64,000 bases of DNA, taken from assembly GCF_000473265.1 (NCBI RefSeq), contig NZ_KI421511.1, positions 5,686,360 to 5,750,359 of the forward strand, read 5' to 3'. A model generated the notes under the pieces. That model was not told where the DNA came from, searched no databases, and worked only from the letters and a program-made list of their open reading frames with translations. This DNA comes from Amycolatopsis thermoflava N1165. Its GTDB lineage: Bacteria > Actinomycetota > Actinomycetes > Mycobacteriales > Pseudonocardiaceae. The translations under genes and the position numbers were made by a program. Shown here one piece after another: positions 57,933 to 64,000 of this stretch (within the stretch, counting starts at the first letter, position 1; each line of letters starts with the position of its first letter).

Positions 57933-59258
57933 GTGCCCGAGTACAAGCAGTTCCTGCTCGCCGACACCGCCGAAGGCCTGACCGAAGCCGAGATCCTGAA
58001 CGTCCGGGTGCAGCCCGGCGACGAGGTGACGGTCAACCAGATCGTCGTCGAGGTGGAGACCGCGAAGGCCGCCGTCGAGCTGCCCATCCCGTGGGCAGGC
58101 GTGATCACCGAGGTGCTGGCCGAGCCCGGCGCGACCGTCGAGGTCGGGGCGCCGCTGCTGACCGTCGACGTCGACCCGGCCGGGTCGTCGGCGTCTCCGG
58201 CCCAGGCGGTGAACGGCTCGTCCGCGCCGGCGCCTGCCGCGGCCGAGGAGGAGATGAAGCCGCTGGTCGGCTACGGCTCGAAGACGACCGAGGCGCGGCG
58301 ACGACCGCGTCGGGCCGCTCCGTCCGCCGCACCGCCTGCTGCTCCTCCCGCCGCACCGGCTGCTCCGGCGCCGGCGCCCGCGGCGGCGCGGGGTGGCTAC
58401 GTGCCGCTGGCCAAGCCGCCGGTGCGCAAGCTCGCCAAGGACCTCGGTGTCGACCTGTCGACCCTGACCGGGTCGGCGGACGGCGGGATCATCACGCGCG
58501 AGGACGTCGAGCGGGCGGCCCGTCCGGCTGCTCCCGCTGCTCCCGCGCCGGTGGCCGGGTCGCGTGAGCGTCGGGTGCCGGTCAAGGGCGTCCGCAAGGC
58601 GACCGCGCAGGCGATGGTGTCCAGCGCGTTCACCGCGCCGCACGTCACGGAGTTCCTCACCATCGACGTCACGCCGATGATGGAGCTGCGTGAGCGGCTG
58701 AAGAAGCACCCGGACTTCGCCGGGGTGAAGCTGACCCCGCTGGCCTTCGCGGCCAAGGCCGTGTGCATGGCGGTGAAGCGGACGCCGGACGTCAACGCCA
58801 CCTGGGACGAGGCGGCGGGCGAGATCGTCTACAAGGACTACGTGCACCTGGGCATCGCCGCGGCGACGCCCCGCGGGCTCGTGGTGCCGAAGATCCGGGA
58901 CGCGGACGCGATGTCGCTGCCCGAGCTGGCGCGGGCGCTGGACCAGCTGACCACGACCGCGCGCGAAGGCAAGACCCCGCCCGCGGACATGGTCAACGGG
59001 ACGATCACGATCACCAACGTCGGGGTGTTCGGGGTGGACACCGGCACGCCGATCATCAACCCGGGCGAGGCCGCGATCCTGGCCTTCGGCGCGATCAAGG
59101 ACGCGCCGTGGGTGGTGGACGGGCAGCTCGCCGTGCGGAAGGTGCTGCAGCTGTCGCTGAGCTTCGACCACCGGCTGGTCGACGGGCAGCAGGGCTCGCA
59201 GTTCCTCGCCGACGTCGGCGCGCTGCTGGCCGATCCGGCCATGGCGATCACGTACTGA
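57933..59258 (+). CDS. Dihydrolipoamide acyltransferase (E2)
   Basis: 441-aa E2. One lipoyl domain (residues 1-78) with the lipoylated Lys45 in VEVETAKAAVELP; an Ala/Pro linker (about 85-150); the E3/E1-binding domain (about 160-195: KPPVRKLAKDLGVDLSTLTG); a second linker; and the catalytic acyltransferase domain (about 220-441) with the active-site His413 and Asp417 in SFDHRLVDGQQG. GTG 57933 follows the E1 beta stop by 6 bp. No E3 (dihydrolipoamide dehydrogenase) gene is in the window, so E3 is shared or encoded elsewhere. A terminator follows. Confidence 0.94.
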   Translation: MPEYKQFLLADTAEGLTEAEILNVRVQPGDEVTVNQIVVEVETAKAAVELPIPWAGVITEVLAEPGATVEVGAPLLTVDVDPAGSSASPAQAVNGSSAPAPAAAEEEMKPLVGYGSKTTEARRRPRRAAPSAAPPAAPPAAPAAPAPAPAAARGGYVPLAKPPVRKLAKDLGVDLSTLTGSADGGIITREDVERAARPAAPAAPAPVAGSRERRVPVKGVRKATAQAMVSSAFTAPHVTEFLTIDVTPMMELRERLKKHPDFAGVKLTPLAFAAKAVCMAVKRTPDVNATWDEAAGEIVYKDYVHLGIAAATPRGLVVPKIRDADAMSLPELARALDQLTTTAREGKTPPADMVNGTITITNVGVFGVDTGTPIINPGEAAILAFGAIKDAPWVVDGQLAVRKVLQLSLSFDHRLVDGQQGSQFLADVGALLADPAMAITY

Positions 59259-59264
59259 CGGTTC

Positions 59265-59288
59265 GGGGCCGCGTTCCGGCGCGGCCCC
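59265..59288 (+). terminator. Terminator after the E2 gene
   Basis: 9-bp perfect stem GGGGCCGCG/CGCGGCCCC with a 6-nt loop, followed by GTTCTTCT, six bases after the stop. Confidence 0.8.
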
Positions 59289-59302
59289 GTTCTTCTACCC
59301 GC

Positions 59303-59332
59303 TTGACGGAGTGAGCGCTCACTCCGCACACT
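59303..59332 (+). promoter_or_regulatory. TetR promoter-operator: 20-bp perfect palindrome in the -35/-10 spacer
   Basis: TTGACG (-35, 59303-59308) and CACACT (-10, 59327-59332) are 18 bp apart. CGGAGTGAGCGCTCACTCCG (59307-59326) is a perfect palindrome filling that spacer. The -10 ends 6 nt before ATG 59339 with no Shine-Dalgarno, so the message should be leaderless and autorepressed by the TetR protein. Confidence 0.7.
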
Positions 59333-59338
59333 GGTCCC

Positions 59339-59920
59339 ATGACCGCTCCTCCCCGCCGCCGGGCGCCCGGCATGAGCGCCGAAGACCGGCGCCGGATGAT
59401 CGTGCAGGCCGTGCTGCCGCTGGTCGTCGAGCACGGTGCCGCCGTGACCACCGCCCAGATCGCGCGCGCCGCCGGCATCGGCGAAGGCACGATCTTCCGC
59501 GCCTTCAAGGACAAGGACGAACTGCTCGACGCCTGTGTCGCCGAAGCGCTCAAACCGGACAGCGCGCTGGCGGTGGTCGCCGAGATCCCGCTCGACCAGC
59601 CGCTGGCGGACCGGCTCACCGAAGCCGCGGAGGCGTTGTCGGCGCACCTGGAGCGGATGGGCGCGTTGATGGGCGCGTTGCACTCCTCCGGCAGGCTCAA
59701 GCGCGGCGAGCCGCGGAAGGGCTCGCGCGCGGAATCGTTCACCGCGATGCGCGAGGCCATCACGGAGCTGTTCACGCCAGAAGACCGGTTGCGGCTGCCC
59801 GCCGAACAGCTGGCCGGGGTCTTCATGTCGCTGCTGTTCTCGCGCCGTCGCGACGACCAGGCGGGGTTGTCCACGGCGGAGCTGATCGACGTGTTCCTGC
59901 ACGGGGCGGTGAGCGCATGA
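59339..59920 (+). CDS. TetR-family transcriptional regulator of an ABC exporter
   Basis: 193-aa repressor. The HTH is at about residues 15-60 (RRRMIVQAVLPLVVEHGAAV; IARAAGIGEGTIFRAFKDKD). The remaining helices form the ligand/dimer domain. Its promoter carries a perfect palindrome (GAGTGAGCGCTCACTC core), of the type used by TetR repressors near drug pumps. Its stop overlaps the exporter start (ATGA), so regulator and pump are one autoregulated operon. Ligand unknown. Confidence 0.9.
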   Translation: MTAPPRRRAPGMSAEDRRRMIVQAVLPLVVEHGAAVTTAQIARAAGIGEGTIFRAFKDKDELLDACVAEALKPDSALAVVAEIPLDQPLADRLTEAAEALSAHLERMGALMGALHSSGRLKRGEPRKGSRAESFTAMREAITELFTPEDRLRLPAEQLAGVFMSLLFSRRRDDQAGLSTAELIDVFLHGAVSA

Positions 59921-61872
59921 TGCACGGGGGCGGGGCACCGATCGGGGTGCGCCGGATGCTGCGGAAGGCCAGCAGCTCGGTCGCGCAGAGCGGGCTGACC
60001 GGTCCGGTCGACATCCCGGACGCGGTGCGGGACGAGCCGACGGACCTGCGGTCGCGCCTGACCCGGCTCCGCCAGTCCGCGAGCGGGACGGTGCGTGGGC
60101 TGCCGCGCGTGATCGGATTGGCCTGGCAGGCGAGCCCGGTGATGACCGTCCTGATCGCACTGTCCACTGTGGTGAGCGGCCTGATGCCGACGCTGACCGC
60201 GTACGTGGCGAAGCTGCTGCTGGACGCCGTGGTGGCGGCGGTGCAGGGGCACGGGACGACCACGCGGATCGTCGAGCTGGCCGCGCTGGAGTTCGGCGTG
60301 TTCACGGCGACGGCGATCAGCACCGCGTTGACGAACGCGGCGCAGCAGTTGCTGCAGGAGCGGATGACGTTGAGCATCCGGCACCGCGTGATGGACCACG
60401 CGAGCAAGCTGGACCTGCGGTTCTTCGAGGACTCGGAGTCCTACGACCAGCTGCGGCAGGCGTCGCAGGAGGCGCCACAGCGGCCGGTGTCGATGCTGAC
60501 CTCGGCGCTCGGGCTGGTCCGGACGTCGATCACGTTCGGGAGCATGGTGGTGCTGCTGGTGTCGGTGAGCCCGCTGCTGGCGGTGGTCGCGCTGGCCGCG
60601 CCCGTTCCGGCGTTCATCTCGCAGTCGAAGTACGGGGCGCGGGCGTTCATGCTGACGCTGTGGATGTCGCCGATCCGGCGGCGGATGGACTACCTGAACT
60701 CGCTGGTCACCACCGACACGTACGCCAAGGAGACCAAGCTGTTCGGGCTCGGGCCGTACCTGGTGGACCGGTTCCGGCGGCTCGGGCAGAACTACTACGC
60801 GCGTGAGCGGAAGCTGACGACGCGGCGCAACTTCGTGGGAACGGCGTGGAGCCTGTTGTCCACATTGGCCGGATCCGGGATCGCGCTGTACATCGCGCTG
60901 GAGGCGGTGGCCGGGCGGCTGACGATCGGGGACCTCGCGTTGTACACGGCGGCCGCGGCGGCGGTGCAGACGTCGGTGCAGGGGTTGTTCAGCGGGTTCT
61001 CCGGGATGTACGAGAACAACCTGTACCTGGACACGCTGTACGACTTCCTGGCGACCGAACCGCGGATCACGGCGCCCGCGGTGGCGAAGCCGCTGCCCGA
61101 GCCGGTGCGGGGGCACATCGAGTTCGAGAACGTGTCGTTCAGCTACCCGGGCGCCGGGGAGAAGGCGCTGGACGACGTGTCGTTCGAGATCCGGCCCGGT
61201 GAGACGGTGGCGGTCGTCGGGCGGAACGGGGCGGGCAAGTCGACGCTGATCAAGCTGCTGTGCCGGCTCTACGACCCGACCGGGGGCCGGATCCTGCTGG
61301 ACGGGGTGGATCTGCGCGAGTTCGACCCGGACGAGCTGCGGTCCCGGATTTCGGCGATGTTCCAGGACTACGTGACGTACCAGGGCACGGCGGCGGAGAA
61401 CATCGGGCTCGGGCAGCTGGGCGCACTGGACGACCGGGCACGCATCGAAGACGCCGCGGAGCGGGCCGGGGTCGGTTCGCGGATTTCCCGGCTGCCGCGG
61501 GGTTTCGACAGCCCGCTTGGCCGGTGGTTCGACCAGGGGGTGTCGCTGTCCGGCGGGGAGTGGCAGAAGATCGCGCTGGCGCGGGCCTTCATGCGGGACG
61601 CGCCGGTGCTGATCCTGGACGAGCCGACATCGGCACTGGACGCCGCGGCGGAGCATGATCTGTTCGCGAGGCTGCGCGCGCTGTCCGAGGGCCGGACGAC
61701 GCTGTACATCTCGCACCGGTTCTCGACGGTGCGGCAGGCGGAGAAGATCCTGCTGCTCGACCGGGGCCGCCTGGCGGAGGAAGGAACGCACGAGGAGCTG
61801 ATGTCCCAGGGCGGCGACTACGCGTCACTGTTCACCCTGCAAGCGGCGGCGTACCTGGAGGAGGCGGCGTAG
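59917..61872 (+). CDS. ABC exporter, fused permease and ATPase
   Basis: 651-aa half-size ABC exporter. A ~75-residue cytosolic leader precedes six transmembrane helices (about 80-370) and the ATPase (about 400-640): Walker A VGRNGAGKST, Q-loop MFQDYVTYQGTAAENI, signature VSLSGGEWQKIALARAF (LSGGE), Walker [13 protein letters not shown] and H-loop YISHRFSTV. It probably works as a homodimer. Translational coupling to tetR suggests export of a toxic compound or secondary metabolite. ATG 59917. Confidence 0.9.
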   Translation: MMHGGGAPIGVRRMLRKASSSVAQSGLTGPVDIPDAVRDEPTDLRSRLTRLRQSASGTVRGLPRVIGLAWQASPVMTVLIALSTVVSGLMPTLTAYVAKLLLDAVVAAVQGHGTTTRIVELAALEFGVFTATAISTALTNAAQQLLQERMTLSIRHRVMDHASKLDLRFFEDSESYDQLRQASQEAPQRPVSMLTSALGLVRTSITFGSMVVLLVSVSPLLAVVALAAPVPAFISQSKYGARAFMLTLWMSPIRRRMDYLNSLVTTDTYAKETKLFGLGPYLVDRFRRLGQNYYARERKLTTRRNFVGTAWSLLSTLAGSGIALYIALEAVAGRLTIGDLALYTAAAAAVQTSVQGLFSGFSGMYENNLYLDTLYDFLATEPRITAPAVAKPLPEPVRGHIEFENVSFSYPGAGEKALDDVSFEIRPGETVAVVGRNGAGKSTLIKLLCRLYDPTGGRILLDGVDLREFDPDELRSRISAMFQDYVTYQGTAAENIGLGQLGALDDRARIEDAAERAGVGSRISRLPRGFDSPLGRWFDQGVSLSGGEWQKIALARAFMRDAPVLILDEPTSALDAAAEHDLFARLRALSEGRTTLYISHRFSTVRQAEKILLLDRGRLAEEGTHEELMSQGGDYASLFTLQAAAYLEEAA

Positions 61873-61934
61873 TCGCTGGTTGTGGCAGCGGGGCGGCCCG
61901 GGCGATATCGTGCTGGCCGAGCGAGGGAGGGCTC

Positions 61935-62378
61935 ATGAGCGACAACTCGGGCGACGTGGCGACCCAGGTGGCCAACGTCTTCGGCGGCGAGCAACAACTG
62001 AACACGATGAACACCGACGCGAAGCGCATGCTGGCGGACGCGCAAGCCGGCCGCTGGGCGGTGGACGAGGAGACGGGCACACACCTGCGCCAGGCGGTGA
62101 GCCAAATGCAGGATCAGTTGACCGACGTCGGTCGCCGGGTCTACCTGCTCAAGCAAGCGCCGAAATTCGGCAACGACGAGTACGCCAGAATGGCCAGTGC
62201 GCATTTCCTCCAGGCCATGGACAGCGACGACCAGTCACTGGTTCGCGTCTTCGAAGCCGCACGAGAAATGTTGACAACGCTTTCCCAGGCCATCGAGATC
62301 GCAATAAGCAAGTACGACGCCGCCGACGACGCGGCTACGCAGGCTCTCAGCAAGTTCAAGGACCAGGGGTCACGGTGA
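61935..62378 (+). CDS. WXG100-like helical protein of a secretion-type cluster
   Basis: 147-aa, largely helical, acidic protein without signal peptide or membrane segment. Its length, helix-turn-helix distribution and position before DUF3558 lipoproteins are typical of actinobacterial ESX-associated proteins, but the canonical W-x-G turn is not seen; the RWAVDEETG segment near residue 40 takes a similar position. ATG 61935 with GAGGGAGGG upstream. GTGA overlap with the following lipoprotein gene. Codon use is less GC-biased than its neighbours (several AAT, ATA, AAA codons). Confidence 0.6.
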   Translation: MSDNSGDVATQVANVFGGEQQLNTMNTDAKRMLADAQAGRWAVDEETGTHLRQAVSQMQDQLTDVGRRVYLLKQAPKFGNDEYARMASAHFLQAMDSDDQSLVRVFEAAREMLTTLSQAIEIAISKYDAADDAATQALSKFKDQGSR

Positions 62379-62896
62379 GCGTGAAGTTTCGTGTCGCGCT
62401 GGGGCTCGCCGGTGTGGCGTGCTCAGCGCTCGCAGCAGTTGGGTGCACCAGTACCGTGACCGGCACTGCGACTCCGGCGTCCAGCGCGCCTGCTACGAGC
62501 AGCGCGGATGTGTTCGCCGGCCTCAACGCGTGTCAGATCCTGGATCAGCTTTACGCCGGTGAGGGTTTCAACCCCGGCGAGAACAAGACGCGTCGCAACG
62601 AGTGCGGCATCCTCAAGCCCGAGTTCGGCTCGTACGGACTTGCCCTTGATCCATCTCAAGGCTTGAGCGAATTCGCCGAAGCGAACACCGGAGTGCAGAC
62701 CACCTCGATCAACGGACGCAACGCCATGCAGGCGCCCATCCTGGGCGGTGGCTGCGCGATCGCCATCGAGGTCACGCAACATGCGCGGGCGCTGGTCACT
62801 GTGAACATGTCGAGCACCACCGACGACCCACAGGCCTGCCCGAACGCCAGAACGCTCGCGGAAAGGGTCGAGCCATTGCTGCCGAAGGTTCGGTAG
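62375..62896 (+). CDS. DUF3558-family lipoprotein (copy 1)
   Basis: 173-aa exported lipoprotein. The signal peptide ends in a lipobox-like AAVGC (Cys about 25) followed by the Thr/Ser/Ala-rich stretch TSTVTGTATPASSAP. The DUF3558 domain follows (VFAGLNACQILDQLYAGEGF; CGILKPEFGSYGLALDP; INGRNAMQAP...GGGCAIAIEV; CPNARTLAERVEPLLP) with four cysteines that could form two disulfides. The family is widespread in Pseudonocardiaceae; function unknown. GTG 62375 is coupled to the preceding gene. Confidence 0.85.
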   Translation: MSVKFRVALGLAGVACSALAAVGCTSTVTGTATPASSAPATSSADVFAGLNACQILDQLYAGEGFNPGENKTRRNECGILKPEFGSYGLALDPSQGLSEFAEANTGVQTTSINGRNAMQAPILGGGCAIAIEVTQHARALVTVNMSSTTDDPQACPNARTLAERVEPLLPKVR

Positions 62897-62906
62897 GTCC
62901 AGCAGT

Positions 62907-63449
62907 ATGGGATCCCATTTTCGATCAGCAATGATGCCCTGGGGTGCGCGTTTTAGTGGTCTCTTGGCCGCCTTGACGGGGGTGGCTTTGGCAACTGCCT
63001 GCACCGACACGGTTGCCGGCACGGCCGCGCCGGCCGCCGGCGCGACCGCTACTGCCAGCGCCGACGTGTTCGCCGGGCTCAACGCCTGTCAACTACTGGA
63101 CCAGCTCAACGCGGGTCAGGGATTCAACCCCGGCGAGAACAAGAGCGCGCGCAACCAGTGCACAGCGTCGAAACCGGAATTCATCACCTACAGTCTGGCG
63201 CTCGACTCCACGCAAGGGCTGAGCGGATTCGCCGTGGACAACACGGGGGCGCGGGAGATCTCGATCAACGGTCGCGACGCCCTGCAGGCCGACATTCCCA
63301 CCGGCGGCTGTGCTGTCGCGGTGGGGGTCGGAGAACACGCCCTCGCCCTGGTGTTGGCGACCATGGCGCGGGCCAGTGAAGACGCTCAGGGCTGTCCGAA
63401 CGCGCAGGCCTTCGCCGAGAAGGTGGAGCCGCTGCTGCCGGCGGGGTAG
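62907..63449 (+). CDS. DUF3558-family lipoprotein (copy 2)
   Basis: 180-aa paralogue of the preceding product, sharing VFAGLNACQLLDQLNAGQGF, NPGENKSARNQC, INGRDALQADIPTGGCAVAV and CPNAQAFAEKVEPLLP. The signal peptide ends in LATAC (lipobox). The pair is a tandem duplication separated by 10 bp. ATG 62907 or the internal ATG 62931/62934 could start it; the shorter form gives a more usual signal peptide length. Function unknown; probably an envelope lipoprotein. Confidence 0.85.
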   Translation: MGSHFRSAMMPWGARFSGLLAALTGVALATACTDTVAGTAAPAAGATATASADVFAGLNACQLLDQLNAGQGFNPGENKSARNQCTASKPEFITYSLALDSTQGLSGFAVDNTGAREISINGRDALQADIPTGGCAVAVGVGEHALALVLATMARASEDAQGCPNAQAFAEKVEPLLPAG

Positions 63450-63545
63450 GCGGGCGGATCGGACACATCCGCACCCATCGAACCGGTGATCGCGCTATCT
63501 TCTCGGTGACGTCCACCGTGCGCAAGTTGACCGAGGAGCCCCGGG

Positions 63546-64000
63546 ATGAGTTGGCAGGACGAGCTGCGCCGTTTGGACGCCGAGCTCGCCAACGGGACCA
63601 TCACCCAGCACCAGCACCGCAAGATGCGGGACGAGCTGCTCGCCGCCGCGTCGGGCAATGTGGCGCCGGCGTCGGTGGCTTCGCCGCGGGGGCGGGTTGA
63701 CGGGGCGCCTCAGTGGCAGAGTGCGAATCCGGCCGGTCCGGGGTTCGCTCCGCAGCCGGGGGAGGCGCCGTGGGCGCAGGCGCCCCAAGGGTGGCAGCAG
63801 GAGGGCGCGCCGCAGGGCGCGGTGCCGGGGGGCGCGGTGCCGGGGGGCGCGGTGCCGCAGGGTTTCGCGCCGCAGGGGCAGGTTCCGCCGGGCGAGTACG
63901 GGCATCAGCCGGTGGGCGGGGTGCCGCAGGGGCCGGGCGTGCCGGGGCAGCCGCAGGCGGGCCAGCCGCCGGTTGGGCAGCCGCAGAGCCAGCCGCAGGC
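63546..64000 (+). CDS. Pro/Gln/Gly-rich protein with helical N-terminus, cut by the window end
   Basis: At least 151 residues, open to the right edge. The N-terminal helix MSWQDELRRLDAELANGTIT, then HQHRKMRDELLAAASG (a SHOCT-like short bihelical domain), is followed by a long Pro/Gln/Gly/Ala-rich region with local repeats (GAVPGGAVPGGAVPQG; FAPQPG, FAPQGQ). ATG 63546 with GAGGAG about 10 nt upstream. Such proteins in actinomycetes often carry membrane segments or catalytic domains further on, which cannot be seen here. Same strand as the DUF3558 pair. Confidence 0.75.
   Translation, partial: MSWQDELRRLDAELANGTITQHQHRKMRDELLAAASGNVAPASVASPRGRVDGAPQWQSANPAGPGFAPQPGEAPWAQAPQGWQQEGAPQGAVPGGAVPGGAVPQGFAPQGQVPPGEYGHQPVGGVPQGPGVPGQPQAGQPPVGQPQSQPQ

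Noticed and set aside
55690-59258. Definite assignment as branched-chain (bkd) or pyruvate (pdh) complex
   Set aside because: Sequence features fit both; no E3 or leucine-catabolism genes are adjacent to decide.

Overview
The window is high-GC actinomycete DNA: most third codon positions are G or C, GTG and TTG starts are frequent, and genes are often packed with ATGA, GTGA or TGATG overlaps. DUF3558 lipoproteins beside a WXG100-like protein, DUF5926, IdeR-type iron boxes, a DevR/DosR-type box and a fused CydDC suggest a mycelial actinomycete, probably Pseudonocardiaceae (Amycolatopsis-like). The family placement is an inference. Both ends of the window cut genes.

Left part (1-17.3 kb): the 3' part of a carboxylesterase, a DUF1905/YdeI protein and a DevR-like response regulator are followed by a MarR/FUSC pair and a GntR-FCD regulator next to a DUF1932 dehydrogenase. 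The minus-strand operon cydA-cydB-cydDC-GAF histidine kinase (12.2 to 5.3 kb) encodes cytochrome bd oxidase, its ABC assembly factor and a kinase. A perfect DevR-type palindrome precedes cydA, so the kinase and the response regulator at 1.6 kb may control bd oxidase. Next come an NmrA protein, a GDT1-type Mn/Ca transporter with a start site sequestered in a hairpin, a TetR/FAD-monooxygenase pair and an IclR regulator with an unknown partner.

Middle part (17.3-39.4 kb): tandem paralogous membrane proteins lie beside a 17/19 IdeR box that also faces a DUF2470 (HugZ-like) gene. After a PPOX protein, a CPBP protease and arginine deiminase, a ferritin gene follows two more iron boxes, so this stretch looks like an iron-response area. 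A SigE-type sigma factor with a membrane protein, DUF952, DUF5926, a P450, DUF4328 and a rhodanese follow. From 36.6 down to 29.0 kb there is one co-directional block: LytS-type kinase, S49 peptidase, LytTR regulator, small membrane protein, SSS symporter, YjcH and ActP, with paired direct repeats before yjcH. This looks like a carboxylate-sensing and uptake module. Fpg/Nei glycosylase and an ECF sigma factor fused to its own zinc-finger, membrane anti-sigma-like tail follow.

Accessory patch (39.6-44.2 kb): tRNA-Gly(GCC), an array of three identical 154-bp units plus partial copies, a beta-helix membrane protein and a TIR-like two-domain protein with a coiled, hydrophobic tail. A 12-bp-stem hairpin closes the patch. 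The TIR/beta-helix pair is the best candidate for an undescribed defence or signalling system.

Right part (44.2-64 kb): a polar amino acid ABC importer, an M20 peptidase, a livFG-fadD-livHMK operon (acyl-CoA ligase inside a branched-chain-type importer) led by a CRP-like palindrome, the E1alpha-E1beta-E2 genes of a 2-oxoacid dehydrogenase, a TetR-ABC exporter pair with a 20-bp perfect operator in its promoter spacer, and a secretion-associated-looking cluster (WXG100-like, two DUF3558 lipoproteins, a Pro/Gln-rich protein cut by the window end). Many genes have a TANNNT element 6-7 nt before the start codon and no Shine-Dalgarno sequence, which implies frequent leaderless mRNAs.
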